From Lactobacillus gasseri ATCC 33323 = JCM 1131 (GTDB lineage: Bacteria > Bacillota > Bacilli > Lactobacillales > Lactobacillaceae), in contig NC_008530.1 of the NCBI RefSeq assembly GCF_000014425.1, forward strand, positions 1,488,001-1,552,000: a stretch of DNA of 64,000 nucleotides. The letters run 5' to 3'. Below are positions 29,399 to 39,425 of the stretch, piece after piece. The notes below the pieces were generated by a model that saw nothing but the letters and a program-made list of their open reading frames with translations, searched no databases and had not been told where the DNA came from. The stretch's first letter is position 1, and each line of letters starts with the position of its first letter. The position numbers and the translations under genes were made by a program.

Positions 29399-30967
29399 AT
29401 GAAAAAGTTTATCAACAAAAAATTTTTTGCCTTAAGCATCTTGCTTTCATGCTTGAGTGGCTTAGAATTGCCTTTTGGAACTTGGTCATATTCAGAAATA
29501 TTCTCTTTAATTACTGAAAAAAATATTCCTAATACTATCAGGATGGTAGCAGTTATTACTATTGCCCAAATTCTTTTGGTCATTATTAAGTATTTGAATA
29601 CACGGATACTTAACAGAAATATCGCTTGTTTTAATCAAAACGTGCGTGAATTTCTAATGAAAAGCAACTTTATTGAAATCAGTGAAAACAATGTATCAAA
29701 GCAAATTTCTTTTCTTTCAAATGATCTTAACTTAATAGAAGAGAACTATTTGAAGCAACTTTTTCAATTAATTTCAATGATTGTAACAATTGTCGGTACT
29801 TCAATAGTTGCAGTTGGCAATAGTTTTTTATTAACTTTAGTTTTTATTTCATTCGCTATTTTTTCAAGTATTATCCCTAAGTTTTTTAGCAAAAAAACAG
29901 CTCAACAATCAAATAATTGGAGTACTTCTACTGGAACTTACATAACATTTATGTCCGATTTTTTAAAGAATATTAGGACAGTTTTAAATTACAATGCATT
30001 AGATACCTTTATTAAAAAAGGGCAAAAAATTATTACTCAATCTACTGAAAATAAGAGATTACGTGATAATACAATTGCTAAAAGCAATTTTTGGGTTAAT
30101 ATATTCGTTTATTCTTTTGACTTTTTACCTATTGGAATAGGAATAATTATGGTCATCAAAGGGATGCTTACTCTAGCCTCATTTGTAGCTGTCCAATACT
30201 CCAGTACTTGGATTATTAACAGTTTTTACAGTATTAATAGCTGCCGTAATCAAATGTCATCAGCCAAACCTATGATAGATAAGCTACTTTCTTTTAAACC
30301 AGAAGAATTTGACAAAAATATTCCTAATTCTAACCTAAATACCTTAACCCTTAACAATATTAGCTTTGGATATAAGCCAGGAGAATTAGTACTAGACAAA
30401 ATCAACTTAAAAATTAAAAGAGGTGATAAATTATTACTTACTGGTAAGTCTGGTCAAGGAAAGTCTACTCTTCTTAATCTTTTAACTGGTCAACTAAAAC
30501 CTACTAAAGGAAACGTGCTCGTCAATGGGATGACCAATCAAAATTATACATTTAGTGAGGTACAACAGACTTCTCAAATATTTAATGATACTTTACTTTT
30601 CAACCTAACATTAGGTAAAAAGTTTGATGATTTCAAAATTACAGAAGCTATCAAAAAGGCTGGACTATTGCCATATGTTAATCGGTATGGCTTAAATACG
30701 ATTATAGAAGAAAATGGAAATAACTTATCTGGCGGTGAAAAGAAACGAATAGAATTGGCACGAGCTTTTCTATATGAAAGAGATTTTTTAATTGTTGACG
30801 AAGGGACAGCTTCGCTTGATCCCATCACAGCTAATCAGATTCATGAAGTGTTCTTAGATTCTCCATTAACAGTAATTGAAATAGATCATCATATTCCACC
30901 TAAAATTATGCAAATGTTTAATCATCATTATGATCTGCACAATAAACGATTAGAACGTATATTTTAA
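29399..30967 (+). CDS. ABC exporter, fused membrane and ATPase domains
   Basis: About 522 residues. The N-terminal part has six hydrophobic helices (type IV exporter fold, about 1-290) and the C-terminal part an ABC ATPase: Walker A GKSGQGKST, signature NLSGGEKKR and Walker B FLIVDEG followed by TASLDP. It resembles peptide, bacteriocin or lipid exporters and probably works as a homodimer. ATG at 29399 follows AGAGGAG; the frame from 29381 is less likely. It is downstream of an Rgg-type regulator, so peptide export or immunity is plausible, but no cargo gene is visible nearby. Confidence 0.88.
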   Translation: MKKFINKKFFALSILLSCLSGLELPFGTWSYSEIFSLITEKNIPNTIRMVAVITIAQILLVIIKYLNTRILNRNIACFNQNVREFLMKSNFIEISENNVSKQISFLSNDLNLIEENYLKQLFQLISMIVTIVGTSIVAVGNSFLLTLVFISFAIFSSIIPKFFSKKTAQQSNNWSTSTGTYITFMSDFLKNIRTVLNYNALDTFIKKGQKIITQSTENKRLRDNTIAKSNFWVNIFVYSFDFLPIGIGIIMVIKGMLTLASFVAVQYSSTWIINSFYSINSCRNQMSSAKPMIDKLLSFKPEEFDKNIPNSNLNTLTLNNISFGYKPGELVLDKINLKIKRGDKLLLTGKSGQGKSTLLNLLTGQLKPTKGNVLVNGMTNQNYTFSEVQQTSQIFNDTLLFNLTLGKKFDDFKITEAIKKAGLLPYVNRYGLNTIIEENGNNLSGGEKKRIELARAFLYERDFLIVDEGTASLDPITANQIHEVFLDSPLTVIEIDHHIPPKIMQMFNHHYDLHNKRLERIF

Positions 30968-30972
30968 TTTAT

Positions 30973-31011
30973 AAAAAATGTAGCTAGAAAATTTAAACTA
31001 GCTACATTTTT
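30973..31011. terminator. Bidirectional terminator between convergent genes
   Basis: AAAAATGTAGCTAG pairs with CTAGCTACATTTTT around an AT loop, serving the plus-strand ABC exporter and the minus-strand P-type ATPase. Confidence 0.85.
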
Positions 31012-31051
31012 ACATACATATTTTTTATTTACACTTAGAAGATAATATTTA

Positions 31052-33727
31052 TTATTTTCTAGCAGTACGTCTTTCAAAGAACTTAACAATTTCAACAATG
31101 ATAATCATCAAAAGTCCTGCAATAATTACAACCAACCATTGCATCCCATCTAATTCAGTCACATCAAAAATCTTAGTTAAAAACGGAATTTCCACTGCAG
31201 CCATAACTAAAGCAGAAATAATAATTGCTCCGTTGAACCACTTATTTTCAAATGTTTGTCCTCTAAAGATTGACTTGTGAATAAATTTAGAGTTAAAGGC
31301 ATGGAACAATTGAATTAAGCCTAAAGTAAGGAAGGCCATAGTTAAAGCATCTGCATGTTGCATAGCTGCGTTTCCAACGTGAGGTCCGACATGTAAACCA
31401 AACTGATATGCACCTAAAACTAAAATACCTTCTAAAATACCTTGATAAATAATCGAACTTGCAACACCGCCGCTAAAGAAGTTTGATTTTCTACCACGCG
31501 GCTTCTTCTTCATAATTCCTGGCTCTACTGGTTCAACACCCAAGGCAATTGCTGGTAAGGTATCAGTAACCAAGTTAATCCACAACAATTGCACTGGCAT
31601 TAGAATATCCCAACCAAGCATTGTCATCATGAAGACTGTTAAAACTTCACCAACGTTACAACTCATTAGGTAAAGAATTGCCTTTTGAATATTCGCAAAT
31701 ACTTTACGGCCTTGCTTAATTGCTTCAACAATTGTTGCAAAGTTATCATCAGCTAATACCATATCAGCTGCACCTTTTGATACTTCAGTACCTGTAATTC
31801 CCATGCCAATACCAATGTCAGCTTGCTTTAAACTAGGTGCATCATTTACACCATCCCCAGTCATTGCAACGATCTTATTATTTGCCTGCCAAGCTTTAAC
31901 AATTCTAACCTTGTTTTCAGGAGATACACGAGCATAAACGCTGTAGTCTTGAACGTGCTTGTTAAAATAATCATCTGACAACTTATCAAGTTCAGCACCT
32001 GTAATTACGGACTTATCTTTGTCTGAACCTGCTTCTAATATACCTAAACGAGAAGCAATTGCAGCAGCAGTGATTTGGTGGTCACCAGTAATCATAACTG
32101 TTCTAATACCAGCGCTCTTGGCTTCTGCGACAGCGGCTTTAGCCTCTGGTCTTTCTGGATCAATCATTCCGACTAAACCAGCAAAAATTAAATCTTGCTC
32201 AACGTTATTAGTAGTTGGATCGTCATAAGCCTTATCCACAACCTTGTAAGCCAGTCCCAAAACACGCAAGGCTTGTTCAGCCATATTCTTGTTAGAAGCT
32301 AAGATGTTTTCCTTTTCACTGTCAGAAATTGGTGTTACTTGACCCTTTTTTTCGATCTTAGTTACACGTTTTAATAATTCGTCAGGGGCACCCTTTACAG
32401 CAACAAAGAATTTATCACCATAATGGTTAACCGTCGACATTAATTTTCTCTCTGAATCAAAAGGAACTTCTTGAACACGGCTATCTTTCTTAAGTAAATC
32501 TTCAACTTTGACATTTTGATCAAAGGCATATTGAATCAAAGCTGTTTCAGTTGGATCTCCTAAAAGCCGTCCACCATCTTCAATTTTAGTGTCGTTAGCC
32601 AAAATCATGGCCATCATAGCTGGATTATCTACCTTAACTGCCTCTTCATCATTATGAAGTTCACCATCATAGTAAACTTTTTCAACAGTCATTTGATTTT
32701 GCGTTAAAGTACCGGTTTTATCAGAACAAATAATATCTGTTGCACCTAAAGTTTCAACAGCAGGTAGCTTTCTAACAATCGCCCTATGCTTAGCCATCGT
32801 TTGCGTACCAAGAGCTAAAATAATCGTTACAATTGCCGGTAAACCTTCTGGAATTGCAGCAACAGCTAAGGAAACAGCAACTAAGAACATGTCAATAATT
32901 AACTTATTAGTTGGCTCGCTTCCTTGCTTGGTAAACATCCCCACAACAAAGACAATTACACAAATTGCTAAAATCATGATGGTTAATGTCTTACCAAGTT
33001 GATTTAAGTTTTCCTTTAATGGAGTAGCTGTTTCATCGGCATTGTTTAACATTGTCGCAATTTTACCGACTTCAGTCTTCATTCCAGTTCCAACTACAAT
33101 ACCTTCTGCTCGACCATAAGTTACATTAGTATTGGCATAAGCCATATTAACGCGGTCACCTAAAGCTACATCATCAGCTTTTAAGATGTCGCTATCTTTT
33201 TCAACCGGAACTGATTCACCAGTCAAAGCAGACTCTTCAACCTTTAAACTAGCTGTCTTAGCTAAACGCATATCAGCAGGAACAACGTCTCCTGCTTCAA
33301 GTAGCACAACATCACCCGGCACAATGTCCGTACTTGGAATTTCTAAAATTGCGCCTCCGCGCCTTACATGAGCATTCGGCGTCGACATTTCTTTCAAAGC
33401 ATCAATTGCCGCTTCTGATCTAGCTTCTTGAATCACGCCTAAAATTGCATTTAACAAAACAACAATCATAATAATTGCTGCATCAGTCCACTCATTAGCT
33501 ACAACTCCTGACAAGACTGCAGCTACAATCAAGACAATGATCATGAAATCCTTAAATTGATCGATAAAGCGCATGAACATACTGCGCTTTTTCTTTGATG
33601 CTAAAGAATTAGGACCTTCAGTTGCTAATCGCTTCTTAGCCTCATCATCAGTCAAACCATTATCTAATGATGTGTTCAATTCTTTCTCTATTTGAGAAAT
33701 ATCTTGAGCATAGTACTTTTCTTTCAA
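31052..33727 (-). CDS. Calcium-type P-ATPase (P2A)
   Basis: About 891 residues with ten predicted membrane helices, a cation pump of the SERCA/PMR1 group. Motifs in order are TGES near residue 175 (actuator), PEGLPA near 295 in helix M4 (ion site), the phosphorylation loop DKTGTLTQ near 335, MITGDH near 560 and TGDGVNDAPSLKQAD near 635. Substrates in this group are Ca2+ or Mn2+. TTG at 33727 is the probable start because GGGGGG (33735-33740) lies 7 bases before it; the in-frame TTG at 33733 would sit on top of that site. A structured leader with its own terminator precedes the gene. Confidence 0.9.
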   Translation of the reverse strand: MKEKYYAQDISQIEKELNTSLDNGLTDDEAKKRLATEGPNSLASKKKRSMFMRFIDQFKDFMIIVLIVAAVLSGVVANEWTDAAIIMIVVLLNAILGVIQEARSEAAIDALKEMSTPNAHVRRGGAILEIPSTDIVPGDVVLLEAGDVVPADMRLAKTASLKVEESALTGESVPVEKDSDILKADDVALGDRVNMAYANTNVTYGRAEGIVVGTGMKTEVGKIATMLNNADETATPLKENLNQLGKTLTIMILAICVIVFVVGMFTKQGSEPTNKLIIDMFLVAVSLAVAAIPEGLPAIVTIILALGTQTMAKHRAIVRKLPAVETLGATDIICSDKTGTLTQNQMTVEKVYYDGELHNDEEAVKVDNPAMMAMILANDTKIEDGGRLLGDPTETALIQYAFDQNVKVEDLLKKDSRVQEVPFDSERKLMSTVNHYGDKFFVAVKGAPDELLKRVTKIEKKGQVTPISDSEKENILASNKNMAEQALRVLGLAYKVVDKAYDDPTTNNVEQDLIFAGLVGMIDPERPEAKAAVAEAKSAGIRTVMITGDHQITAAAIASRLGILEAGSDKDKSVITGAELDKLSDDYFNKHVQDYSVYARVSPENKVRIVKAWQANNKIVAMTGDGVNDAPSLKQADIGIGMGITGTEVSKGAADMVLADDNFATIVEAIKQGRKVFANIQKAILYLMSCNVGEVLTVFMMTMLGWDILMPVQLLWINLVTDTLPAIALGVEPVEPGIMKKKPRGRKSNFFSGGVASSIIYQGILEGILVLGAYQFGLHVGPHVGNAAMQHADALTMAFLTLGLIQLFHAFNSKFIHKSIFRGQTFENKWFNGAIIISALVMAAVEIPFLTKIFDVTELDGMQWLVVIIAGLLMIIIVEIVKFFERRTARK

Positions 33728-33733
33728 AGCCAA

Positions 33734-33862
33734 TCCCCCCCAATAACTAAAAAAGACTTATGACCAGTTATCAGTCATAAGTCTCACTAATTAAGATAAG
33801 TCCAGAGATATCCATCTCGGTTGTTGAACTTATCGCAATAACTTGCCGTTACTCTCTTATGC
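33734..33862 (-). ncRNA. Riboswitch-like leader of the P-type ATPase gene
   Basis: From a promoter at 33869-33897 the minus-strand transcript would start near 33862. It folds into nested stems (GATAAGTTC with GGACTTATC, and inside it GAGAT with ATCTC) and then a strong terminator (stem 33755-33764 with 33774-33783, U-run 33749-33754). The terminator's 5' arm repeats the ACTTAT sequence used in the first stem, so the two structures can compete for GATAAGT. The opening (ATAAG, then AGAGTAAC) and the closing CTTAT resemble the yybP-ykoY Mn2+ riboswitch, but the match is partial. Regulation by attenuation is well supported; the ligand class is not. Confidence 0.6.
33749..33783 (-). terminator. 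Attenuator terminator in the P-type ATPase leader
   Basis: GACTTATGAC and GTCATAAGTC form a perfect 10-bp stem followed by six T on the minus strand, just 16 bases before the start-codon region of the ATPase gene. Confidence 0.85.
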
Positions 33863-33868
33863 AGTTTT

Positions 33869-33897
33869 ATTATATTAAACTAACGAGTCCGATACAA
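33869..33897 (-). promoter_or_regulatory. Promoter of the P-type ATPase leader
   Basis: On the minus strand TTGTAT (33892-33897) and TATAAT (33869-33874) are separated by 17 bp. It abuts the nadE stop codon. Confidence 0.75.
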
Positions 33898-33899
33898 GT

Positions 33900-34733
33900 T
33901 TAGTTCTTTTTATAAAAATCATCAAAAATAGTTACTGGCAAGTGACGCTTGTGCTCACTCTTCTTCCATAACTTTTCAATTTGCTCAGCAGCTTTTTCAC
34001 TTACTTCTTTACCTTCTAGGTAGTCATCAACTTCCTTGTAAGTTACGCCTAAAGCTACTTCATCTGGTAAATCTGGCTTTTCTTCTTCTAAGTCAGCAGT
34101 AGGTGCCTTTTCATACAAATGCTTTGGACAACCAAGTTCTTTAAGCATTGCCTTTCCTTGGCGCTTGTCTAAACGGAAAAGAGGAGTAAGATCTGCTGCA
34201 CCATCGCCGTACTTAGTGTAAAAACCAGAGAAATTCTCTGCAGCATGGTCAGTTCCTACAACTGCGCCATTATTTGCACCAGCAATTGCATATTGCACAA
34301 CCATTCTTTGACGAGCCTTAATATTTCCCTTATTAAAATCAGTAATCTTTTGACCAGTTGCTTCAACCACTTTTACCATAGCATCAACTGGATCTTTAAT
34401 ATTTACGATTAGATCCTGATCAGGCTTTTGAAAGGCAATTGCATCCGCAGCGTCACTTGCATCAGCTTGAACGCCATAAGGAAGACGAACAGCGATAAAT
34501 TGATAAGAATCATCACCAGTCTCTTCACGCATTTCTTCAATTGCCATTTGGCAAAGCTTACCAGTTAAGGTTGAATCTTGACCACCGGAAATTCCCAAAA
34601 CATAACTCTTTAAAAATGGGTTTTCTTTTAAATAATCTTTTAGAAAATCAATTGATTTACGAATTTCCTTTTGGGGATCAATTTCTGGTAATACATGTTC
34701 ATAAGCAATAATTTTTTCTTGTAATGGACGCAT
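33900..34733 (-). CDS. nadE: NAD synthetase, ammonia-dependent type
   Basis: A 277-residue N-type ATP pyrophosphatase that amidates nicotinate adenine dinucleotide to NAD+. The PP-loop [12 protein letters not shown] is at about residues 48-59; [24 protein letters not shown]-like sequence follows near 170. There is no glutaminase domain, so free ammonia is the donor. It starts one base after pncB and forms a NAD salvage operon with it. Confidence 0.96.
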   Translation of the reverse strand: MRPLQEKIIAYEHVLPEIDPQKEIRKSIDFLKDYLKENPFLKSYVLGISGGQDSTLTGKLCQMAIEEMREETGDDSYQFIAVRLPYGVQADASDAADAIAFQKPDQDLIVNIKDPVDAMVKVVEATGQKITDFNKGNIKARQRMVVQYAIAGANNGAVVGTDHAAENFSGFYTKYGDGAADLTPLFRLDKRQGKAMLKELGCPKHLYEKAPTADLEEEKPDLPDEVALGVTYKEVDDYLEGKEVSEKAAEQIEKLWKKSEHKRHLPVTIFDDFYKKN

Positions 34734-34734
34734 T

Positions 34735-36207
34735 CTAATATCCTCTTTTCACAATTCGGCTACGAATATCATTAATCAAGTTTACCTTGTTGTCATATAA
34801 TTTTTGCGATAAATCGACTGGGTAGTCTTGTGGGTTCAAACTACGCTTGTATTCATCCCATAAGCCATCCAAGTTATTTGCGGCAAATTCTTTCGTTTCT
34901 TTAAGAGTAGGTTCTTGATAAACTAATTTTCCTTCATGGAAAATTTCATGTAACAAAGGACGAGCTGTATAGTCTGTAACAACCTTATTGATGTAAGTGT
35001 ATTGAGGGTGGAACATGAAAAGAGCATCGAATTTTCTTGGGTCTTCATCGTAGCGTGATACCCAGTCACCTTCATTTTTCTTTTCAGAATTAGCTTGGAT
35101 TCTCCAAACTTGCTTTTTACCTGGAGTAGATACCTTTTCAGCATTTGAAGAAATTTTCAAAGTGTCCCGCATATTGCCATCTTTATCTTCAATAGCAACT
35201 AGCTTGTATACACCACCTAGAGCCGGTTGGTCAAAAGCAGTAATTAATTTAGTACCAATTCCCCAAACGTCAATTTTTGCACCTTGCATCTTAAGGTTTT
35301 GGATAGTCTTTTCATCTAGGTCATTTGAAGCATAGATCTTTGCATCAGGGAAGCCAGCATCATCTAATTGCTTGCGCACTTTTTTAGAAATATATGCCAT
35401 ATCCCCTGAGTCAATACGAACACCTTGGAAGTTAATCTTGTCGCCCATTTCTTTAGCAACTTTAATAGCAGTTGGAACCCCGCTTCTTAAGGTATCGTAA
35501 GTATCCACTAAGAATACACAATCTTTGTGTGTTTCCGCATATGCCTTAAAAGCATCGTATTCGTTATTAAAGGCTTCAACTAAAGAGTGAGCGTGAGTAC
35601 CAGCAACAGGAATACCAAATAATTTTCCTGCTCTCACATTACTAGTAGCATCAAAACCACCAATATATGCTGCACGAGTTCCCCAAATGGCTGCATCAGT
35701 TTCTTGAGCACGACGTGAACCAAATTCCATTAAACCATCATTACCGACTGCAACTTTAATTCTAGCTGCCTTAGTCGCAATTAAAGTTTGGAAATTAATA
35801 ATGTTCAAAATTGCAGTTTCAACTAATTGAGCTTGTGCCAATGGTCCTTCAATTTGCATGATTGGTTCATTAGCAAAAACCAATTCACCTTCTCGAGCAC
35901 TACGAATAGTTAGTTTTAATTTTAGATTACGTAGATAGTCAATAAATTCATCATCATAACCACAAGTTTCCTTAAGATATTTTAAGTCGCTTTCTTTAAA
36001 ATGGAGGTTATTTAAGTATTGAATAACATGGCTTAAACCAGCATTAACTGCGTAGCCGTTACCAAAAGGTTCTTTCCTAAAGAATACTTCAAATACTGAA
36101 TTTCTTTCACTTATACCTTTTTTAAAATAGGTGTACATCATATTAATTTCATACAAGTCTGTATGAAGAATTAACGAATCGTCTTGATCAATTTGTGGGT
36201 AAAACAT
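34735..36207 (-). CDS. pncB: Nicotinate phosphoribosyltransferase
   Basis: A 490-residue enzyme converting nicotinate and PRPP to nicotinate mononucleotide, the first step of the salvage route completed by NadE. The N-terminus has [18 protein letters not shown], the family block [12 protein letters not shown] is near residue 168, and [17 protein letters not shown] near 265 binds the substrate phosphate. The RBS GAGGGAG precedes the start. Co-transcribed with nadE. Confidence 0.95.
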   Translation of the reverse strand: MFYPQIDQDDSLILHTDLYEINMMYTYFKKGISERNSVFEVFFRKEPFGNGYAVNAGLSHVIQYLNNLHFKESDLKYLKETCGYDDEFIDYLRNLKLKLTIRSAREGELVFANEPIMQIEGPLAQAQLVETAILNIINFQTLIATKAARIKVAVGNDGLMEFGSRRAQETDAAIWGTRAAYIGGFDATSNVRAGKLFGIPVAGTHAHSLVEAFNNEYDAFKAYAETHKDCVFLVDTYDTLRSGVPTAIKVAKEMGDKINFQGVRIDSGDMAYISKKVRKQLDDAGFPDAKIYASNDLDEKTIQNLKMQGAKIDVWGIGTKLITAFDQPALGGVYKLVAIEDKDGNMRDTLKISSNAEKVSTPGKKQVWRIQANSEKKNEGDWVSRYDEDPRKFDALFMFHPQYTYINKVVTDYTARPLLHEIFHEGKLVYQEPTLKETKEFAANNLDGLWDEYKRSLNPQDYPVDLSQKLYDNKVNLINDIRSRIVKRGY

Positions 36208-36255
36208 TTTGTCTCCCTCATCACTACTAAATAAATAATTTTTTTCTTGTACCTT

Positions 36256-36283
36256 ATTATAATCAAAGATACGCAGATATCAA
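36256..36283 (-). promoter_or_regulatory. Promoter of pncB-nadE
   Basis: On the minus strand TTGATA (36278-36283) and TATAAT (36256-36261) are 16 bp apart. The -35 box touches the terminator of the upstream convergent-neighbour operon. Confidence 0.7.
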
Positions 36284-36312
36284 AAAGAGACACCAAAATT
36301 GATGTCTCTATA
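36280..36312 (-). terminator. Terminator of the glycosyltransferase operon
   Basis: GAGACATCAA pairs with a TTGGTGTCTC arm and is followed by five T on the minus strand, 11 bases after the GT2 stop codon. Confidence 0.8.
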
Positions 36313-36323
36313 AACTTCTTGCC

Positions 36324-38306
36324 CTACTTATCCACAATCTTTACATAATCTCTAATCGTAAAAAATTCTAAAATTTCAGCTAGTTTTTCTTGATCTTGCT
36401 TGTTCGCTACGTAAAGGCTGGTTCCCCGACTAATTATTTTCATTAAATTACCATAAAAAGGCGCTAATTTATTTTGCTTGAACTTTTGAGTAAATTCTTC
36501 AATATCTGCGCCATGATACACTTTTAGATCTTTAGGAATTGTGACTTCTATTTTCTTTTCAGAATTATAATTAGTACTAAAATCTACAATTGTTTGTAAG
36601 TAAGGTTGCTTGCTATTCTTAAATCTATTTTCAATAATTAACGGAGTAATTTCTTTCAATGGGGTCTTGCCCTGCTCAAAAATTACTGGACAAAGTGAAG
36701 CAATATGACACTTATTAAATACATAATAAATAGCAGCTTGAAGACGATAAAATGGAATTTTGATTTTACTGGTAATGTGATGCAGAGTGCGTAATTCTGC
36801 TGCTAAACTAATAAGCGGATCTTGATTCAATTGCTTATCTGCTGTCTTTTTCTTTTTAACAACTCGATATTTTAAACCTACAAAATTACCATTGACCATT
36901 CTCAGGCCTAAATTAGTTTGAGCATCATACCAAGATGGCATCCCATTCACTAAATAGTTTTCTCGCACACTAGTTTCAAAAACTTCTCGGCGCCAAAAAG
37001 CATAATTAGTATAAATATTTACACCCATGCCGAGCGCTGTTTTTACCAGGCTAATTTGATTACGATAATACGGTCTAATTAAGTGCAATTTACCATCTTT
37101 TAAGCGTTGATACATTGCTCGAATTCCAACAAACACTCCATCGCATTTTTCACCGTAAAGTGTACTAGCTGCACGATAAAAGACATTCCGATTAAATAAG
37201 ACTTTATCAGCATCTAGAACAAAAATTATTGAACCTTCCACAAATTTTGTTCCATATTTAATCGCATGCAAATAATTATGTTGCTTTTGTTTATGATACT
37301 TAAGCGGTAAAGGTGTATTTTCTAAATACCGTTTAACAATTGTTTCCGTTTCATCACTTGAACCATCATTAATTAAGATTATCTCCCAATCACGGTATGT
37401 CTGATTCCTGATTGATTCTAAAGCCTCAACAATTGTCTTAGCACTATTGTGAGCTGGAATAATAACTGAAATTTTTCGCTTATTTCTATCTAGTTCAATG
37501 TTACCGAATACGTTAACTATACATAAATCTATTATCAAGACTAAAACTAAATAGCTAGTATTAATTACATTTGATTCAGTAATAATCAAACTACCTTCAT
37601 TAATGATTAAAAATAATAAAGTCCCTAAAATTAAATGGCTGTTTACGTTTAAATGACTTTTAATTTTTATGTAGACAATTGCTCCAAGAATTTCTAATAA
37701 TAAAGAAATTGCTTCAATATTCCAGGAAAGATTTTTAAAGACAAAGTCAGTAAACTCAGGTGTGTACCAAACTAGCGAAACGAGCAAAACAATTAAATAA
37801 ACACATAATAAGAAAGGTCTTAATTGCTCGCTAAAAGTAACTATCACTCTAATTACATAGAAAATAAAAGTTAAAACAGCAACAATTAAAATTAAGATTG
37901 TTCCAGACCTAATTGATAATTGAGCTAAAATATTTAAATTTAAAAAAAGTAAGACTAAATTTTTGGTATTAAAATGCCTATCTAAGAAATACAAGGTTCC
38001 CATATAGGCAATTATAGCTAAACGGTATAGCGATCCTACTTCAGTAAAAGATAAAATTTCAATCTTGTTCAAAATCGCTGTCAAAGTTAGAAAAACTGAT
38101 AAATAGCTCAAAGCCTTCTCTGCAAACCACTGATCTAAATCTTCAATTTCAATTGATAAAGTTAACAAAAGCAGGATTAAACCATATGCCGCACTAATTA
38201 TAAAAAAGCCATTATCGCCATGCCAAATATTGCTACTTAGTTCAAAAATTAGCGGTAGAATTCCAATTAAAATTGCTAGCAGACTACTTTTATGATAATT
38301 TTCCAC
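36324..38306 (-). CDS. Membrane glycosyltransferase, GT2, with N-terminal helices
   Basis: A 660-residue protein with an unusual order: eight to ten hydrophobic helices fill about residues 1-265, then a GT-A domain begins at KISVIIPAHNSAKTIVEALESI and covers about 275-500. The nucleotide-sugar site is marked by INDGSSDET and the metal site by FVLDADKVLF. No sugar specificity can be read. It is the last gene of the tagA-GT4-GT2 operon and abuts the GT4 gene (shared base), so it probably extends or modifies the same surface polymer. Confidence 0.85.
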   Translation of the reverse strand: MENYHKSSLLAILIGILPLIFELSSNIWHGDNGFFIISAAYGLILLLLTLSIEIEDLDQWFAEKALSYLSVFLTLTAILNKIEILSFTEVGSLYRLAIIAYMGTLYFLDRHFNTKNLVLLFLNLNILAQLSIRSGTILILIVAVLTFIFYVIRVIVTFSEQLRPFLLCVYLIVLLVSLVWYTPEFTDFVFKNLSWNIEAISLLLEILGAIVYIKIKSHLNVNSHLILGTLLFLIINEGSLIITESNVINTSYLVLVLIIDLCIVNVFGNIELDRNKRKISVIIPAHNSAKTIVEALESIRNQTYRDWEIILINDGSSDETETIVKRYLENTPLPLKYHKQKQHNYLHAIKYGTKFVEGSIIFVLDADKVLFNRNVFYRAASTLYGEKCDGVFVGIRAMYQRLKDGKLHLIRPYYRNQISLVKTALGMGVNIYTNYAFWRREVFETSVRENYLVNGMPSWYDAQTNLGLRMVNGNFVGLKYRVVKKKKTADKQLNQDPLISLAAELRTLHHITSKIKIPFYRLQAAIYYVFNKCHIASLCPVIFEQGKTPLKEITPLIIENRFKNSKQPYLQTIVDFSTNYNSEKKIEVTIPKDLKVYHGADIEEFTQKFKQNKLAPFYGNLMKIISRGTSLYVANKQDQEKLAEILEFFTIRDYVKIVDK

Positions 38307-39406
38307 TATTTTTCACCCAAGATAAATTTGTAATAATTTTCAATTGCCACTAACTGATTCCTCATTGAAAAAGCACGCATCAAATACAGCTTTTCTTTTT
38401 TTGCCATCTCTTCAAGATCTTCTCGACTACTTGAAATTGCTTGCTTTAGCTTTTCACTGATATCATCTAAATTTCCAATTTTAGCAACAAATCCGTATTT
38501 TTCACTAGGAATCATCTTTTCAATGTCGCCTACATCAGTTGACATAATTGGCACTAGATTATCGCTAGCTTCAAGTAGTACCAGAGGGAAACTTTCTGAA
38601 TAAGATGTTAAAACTGCCAGATCCATTTTTTGATATAGTTTGCTAATCTCTTTCTGGTTCAAAAAGCCATGAAAAGTTACCTGCGAACTAATTCCTAAAT
38701 CTCGGGCAAGTGCTCTTAAATTATTAAATTCGCTTCCATCACCAGCAATATGTAAGCGAACATTTTTATCATCAATCTTTTTAATAGCTTTTAAAAGTAA
38801 ATCTTGCCCCTTAACTTTTTCCGTCCTTCCAACATTAATTATATTGAAATAAGGATGAGCATATTTTTTAGGTAATTCTTTATTGTCATGGAAAAAGATC
38901 CCATTATAGATTACACAAATTTTAGTTTTCGGGATGCCTACCTTTTCAACTAAAAGGTCAGAAAAATTCTGCGTAATCGCAAAAATACCATCAGCCTTTT
39001 TTAAGGCCATAATATTTAGCTTAGTAAAAATATTTCCAACCATTCCGCGTCCTTCAAAATCTTTTAAAGGATCAGAGTGAACTGTGATAATCCACTTGGC
39101 CTTAATTTGCTTCTTAATCATCGAAACAAATAAATTAGCTCGCGCACCATGAGTATGAACGATATCAAAGTTGCCATTATTAATGAATTTAGCGAGTCTT
39201 TTTAAAACAGTTAAATCATAACGACTTTGGGCACCTAGAATCGTTGTCTTAATGCCTGCTTTTTTAGCAGCTTTGGCCACCGGACCATCTGCTAAGGTCA
39301 ACAGTTCAAAATCAGCATCTTCTTGATTAGCTTCTGTTAATAAATTAACAATATGAAATAGGCCACCGCCCTTTTCCAGTCCGGCATTAATATGTAAAAC
39401 TTTCAT
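38306..39406 (-). CDS. Glycosyltransferase, GT4 family
   Basis: A 366-residue GT-B enzyme. The N-terminal domain begins LHINAGLEKGGGLFHIVNLL (acceptor side) and the C-terminal nucleotide-sugar domain carries IINVGRTEKVKGQDLLLKA near residue 190 and the EX7E-type segment SYSESFPLVLLEASDNLVP near 275. It lies 19 bases after tagA and is followed by the GT2 gene. Probable role: sugar addition in wall-polymer assembly. Confidence 0.9.
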   Translation of the reverse strand: MKVLHINAGLEKGGGLFHIVNLLTEANQEDADFELLTLADGPVAKAAKKAGIKTTILGAQSRYDLTVLKRLAKFINNGNFDIVHTHGARANLFVSMIKKQIKAKWIITVHSDPLKDFEGRGMVGNIFTKLNIMALKKADGIFAITQNFSDLLVEKVGIPKTKICVIYNGIFFHDNKELPKKYAHPYFNIINVGRTEKVKGQDLLLKAIKKIDDKNVRLHIAGDGSEFNNLRALARDLGISSQVTFHGFLNQKEISKLYQKMDLAVLTSYSESFPLVLLEASDNLVPIMSTDVGDIEKMIPSEKYGFVAKIGNLDDISEKLKQAISSSREDLEEMAKKEKLYLMRAFSMRNQLVAIENYYKFILGEK

Positions 39407-39425
39407 TTAATTTATATTCTTCCTA

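Noticed and set aside
29326-29517. 63-codon frame between rgg and the exporter
   Set aside because: It overlaps the exporter start out of frame; the same DNA is better explained by the in-frame Rgg extension.
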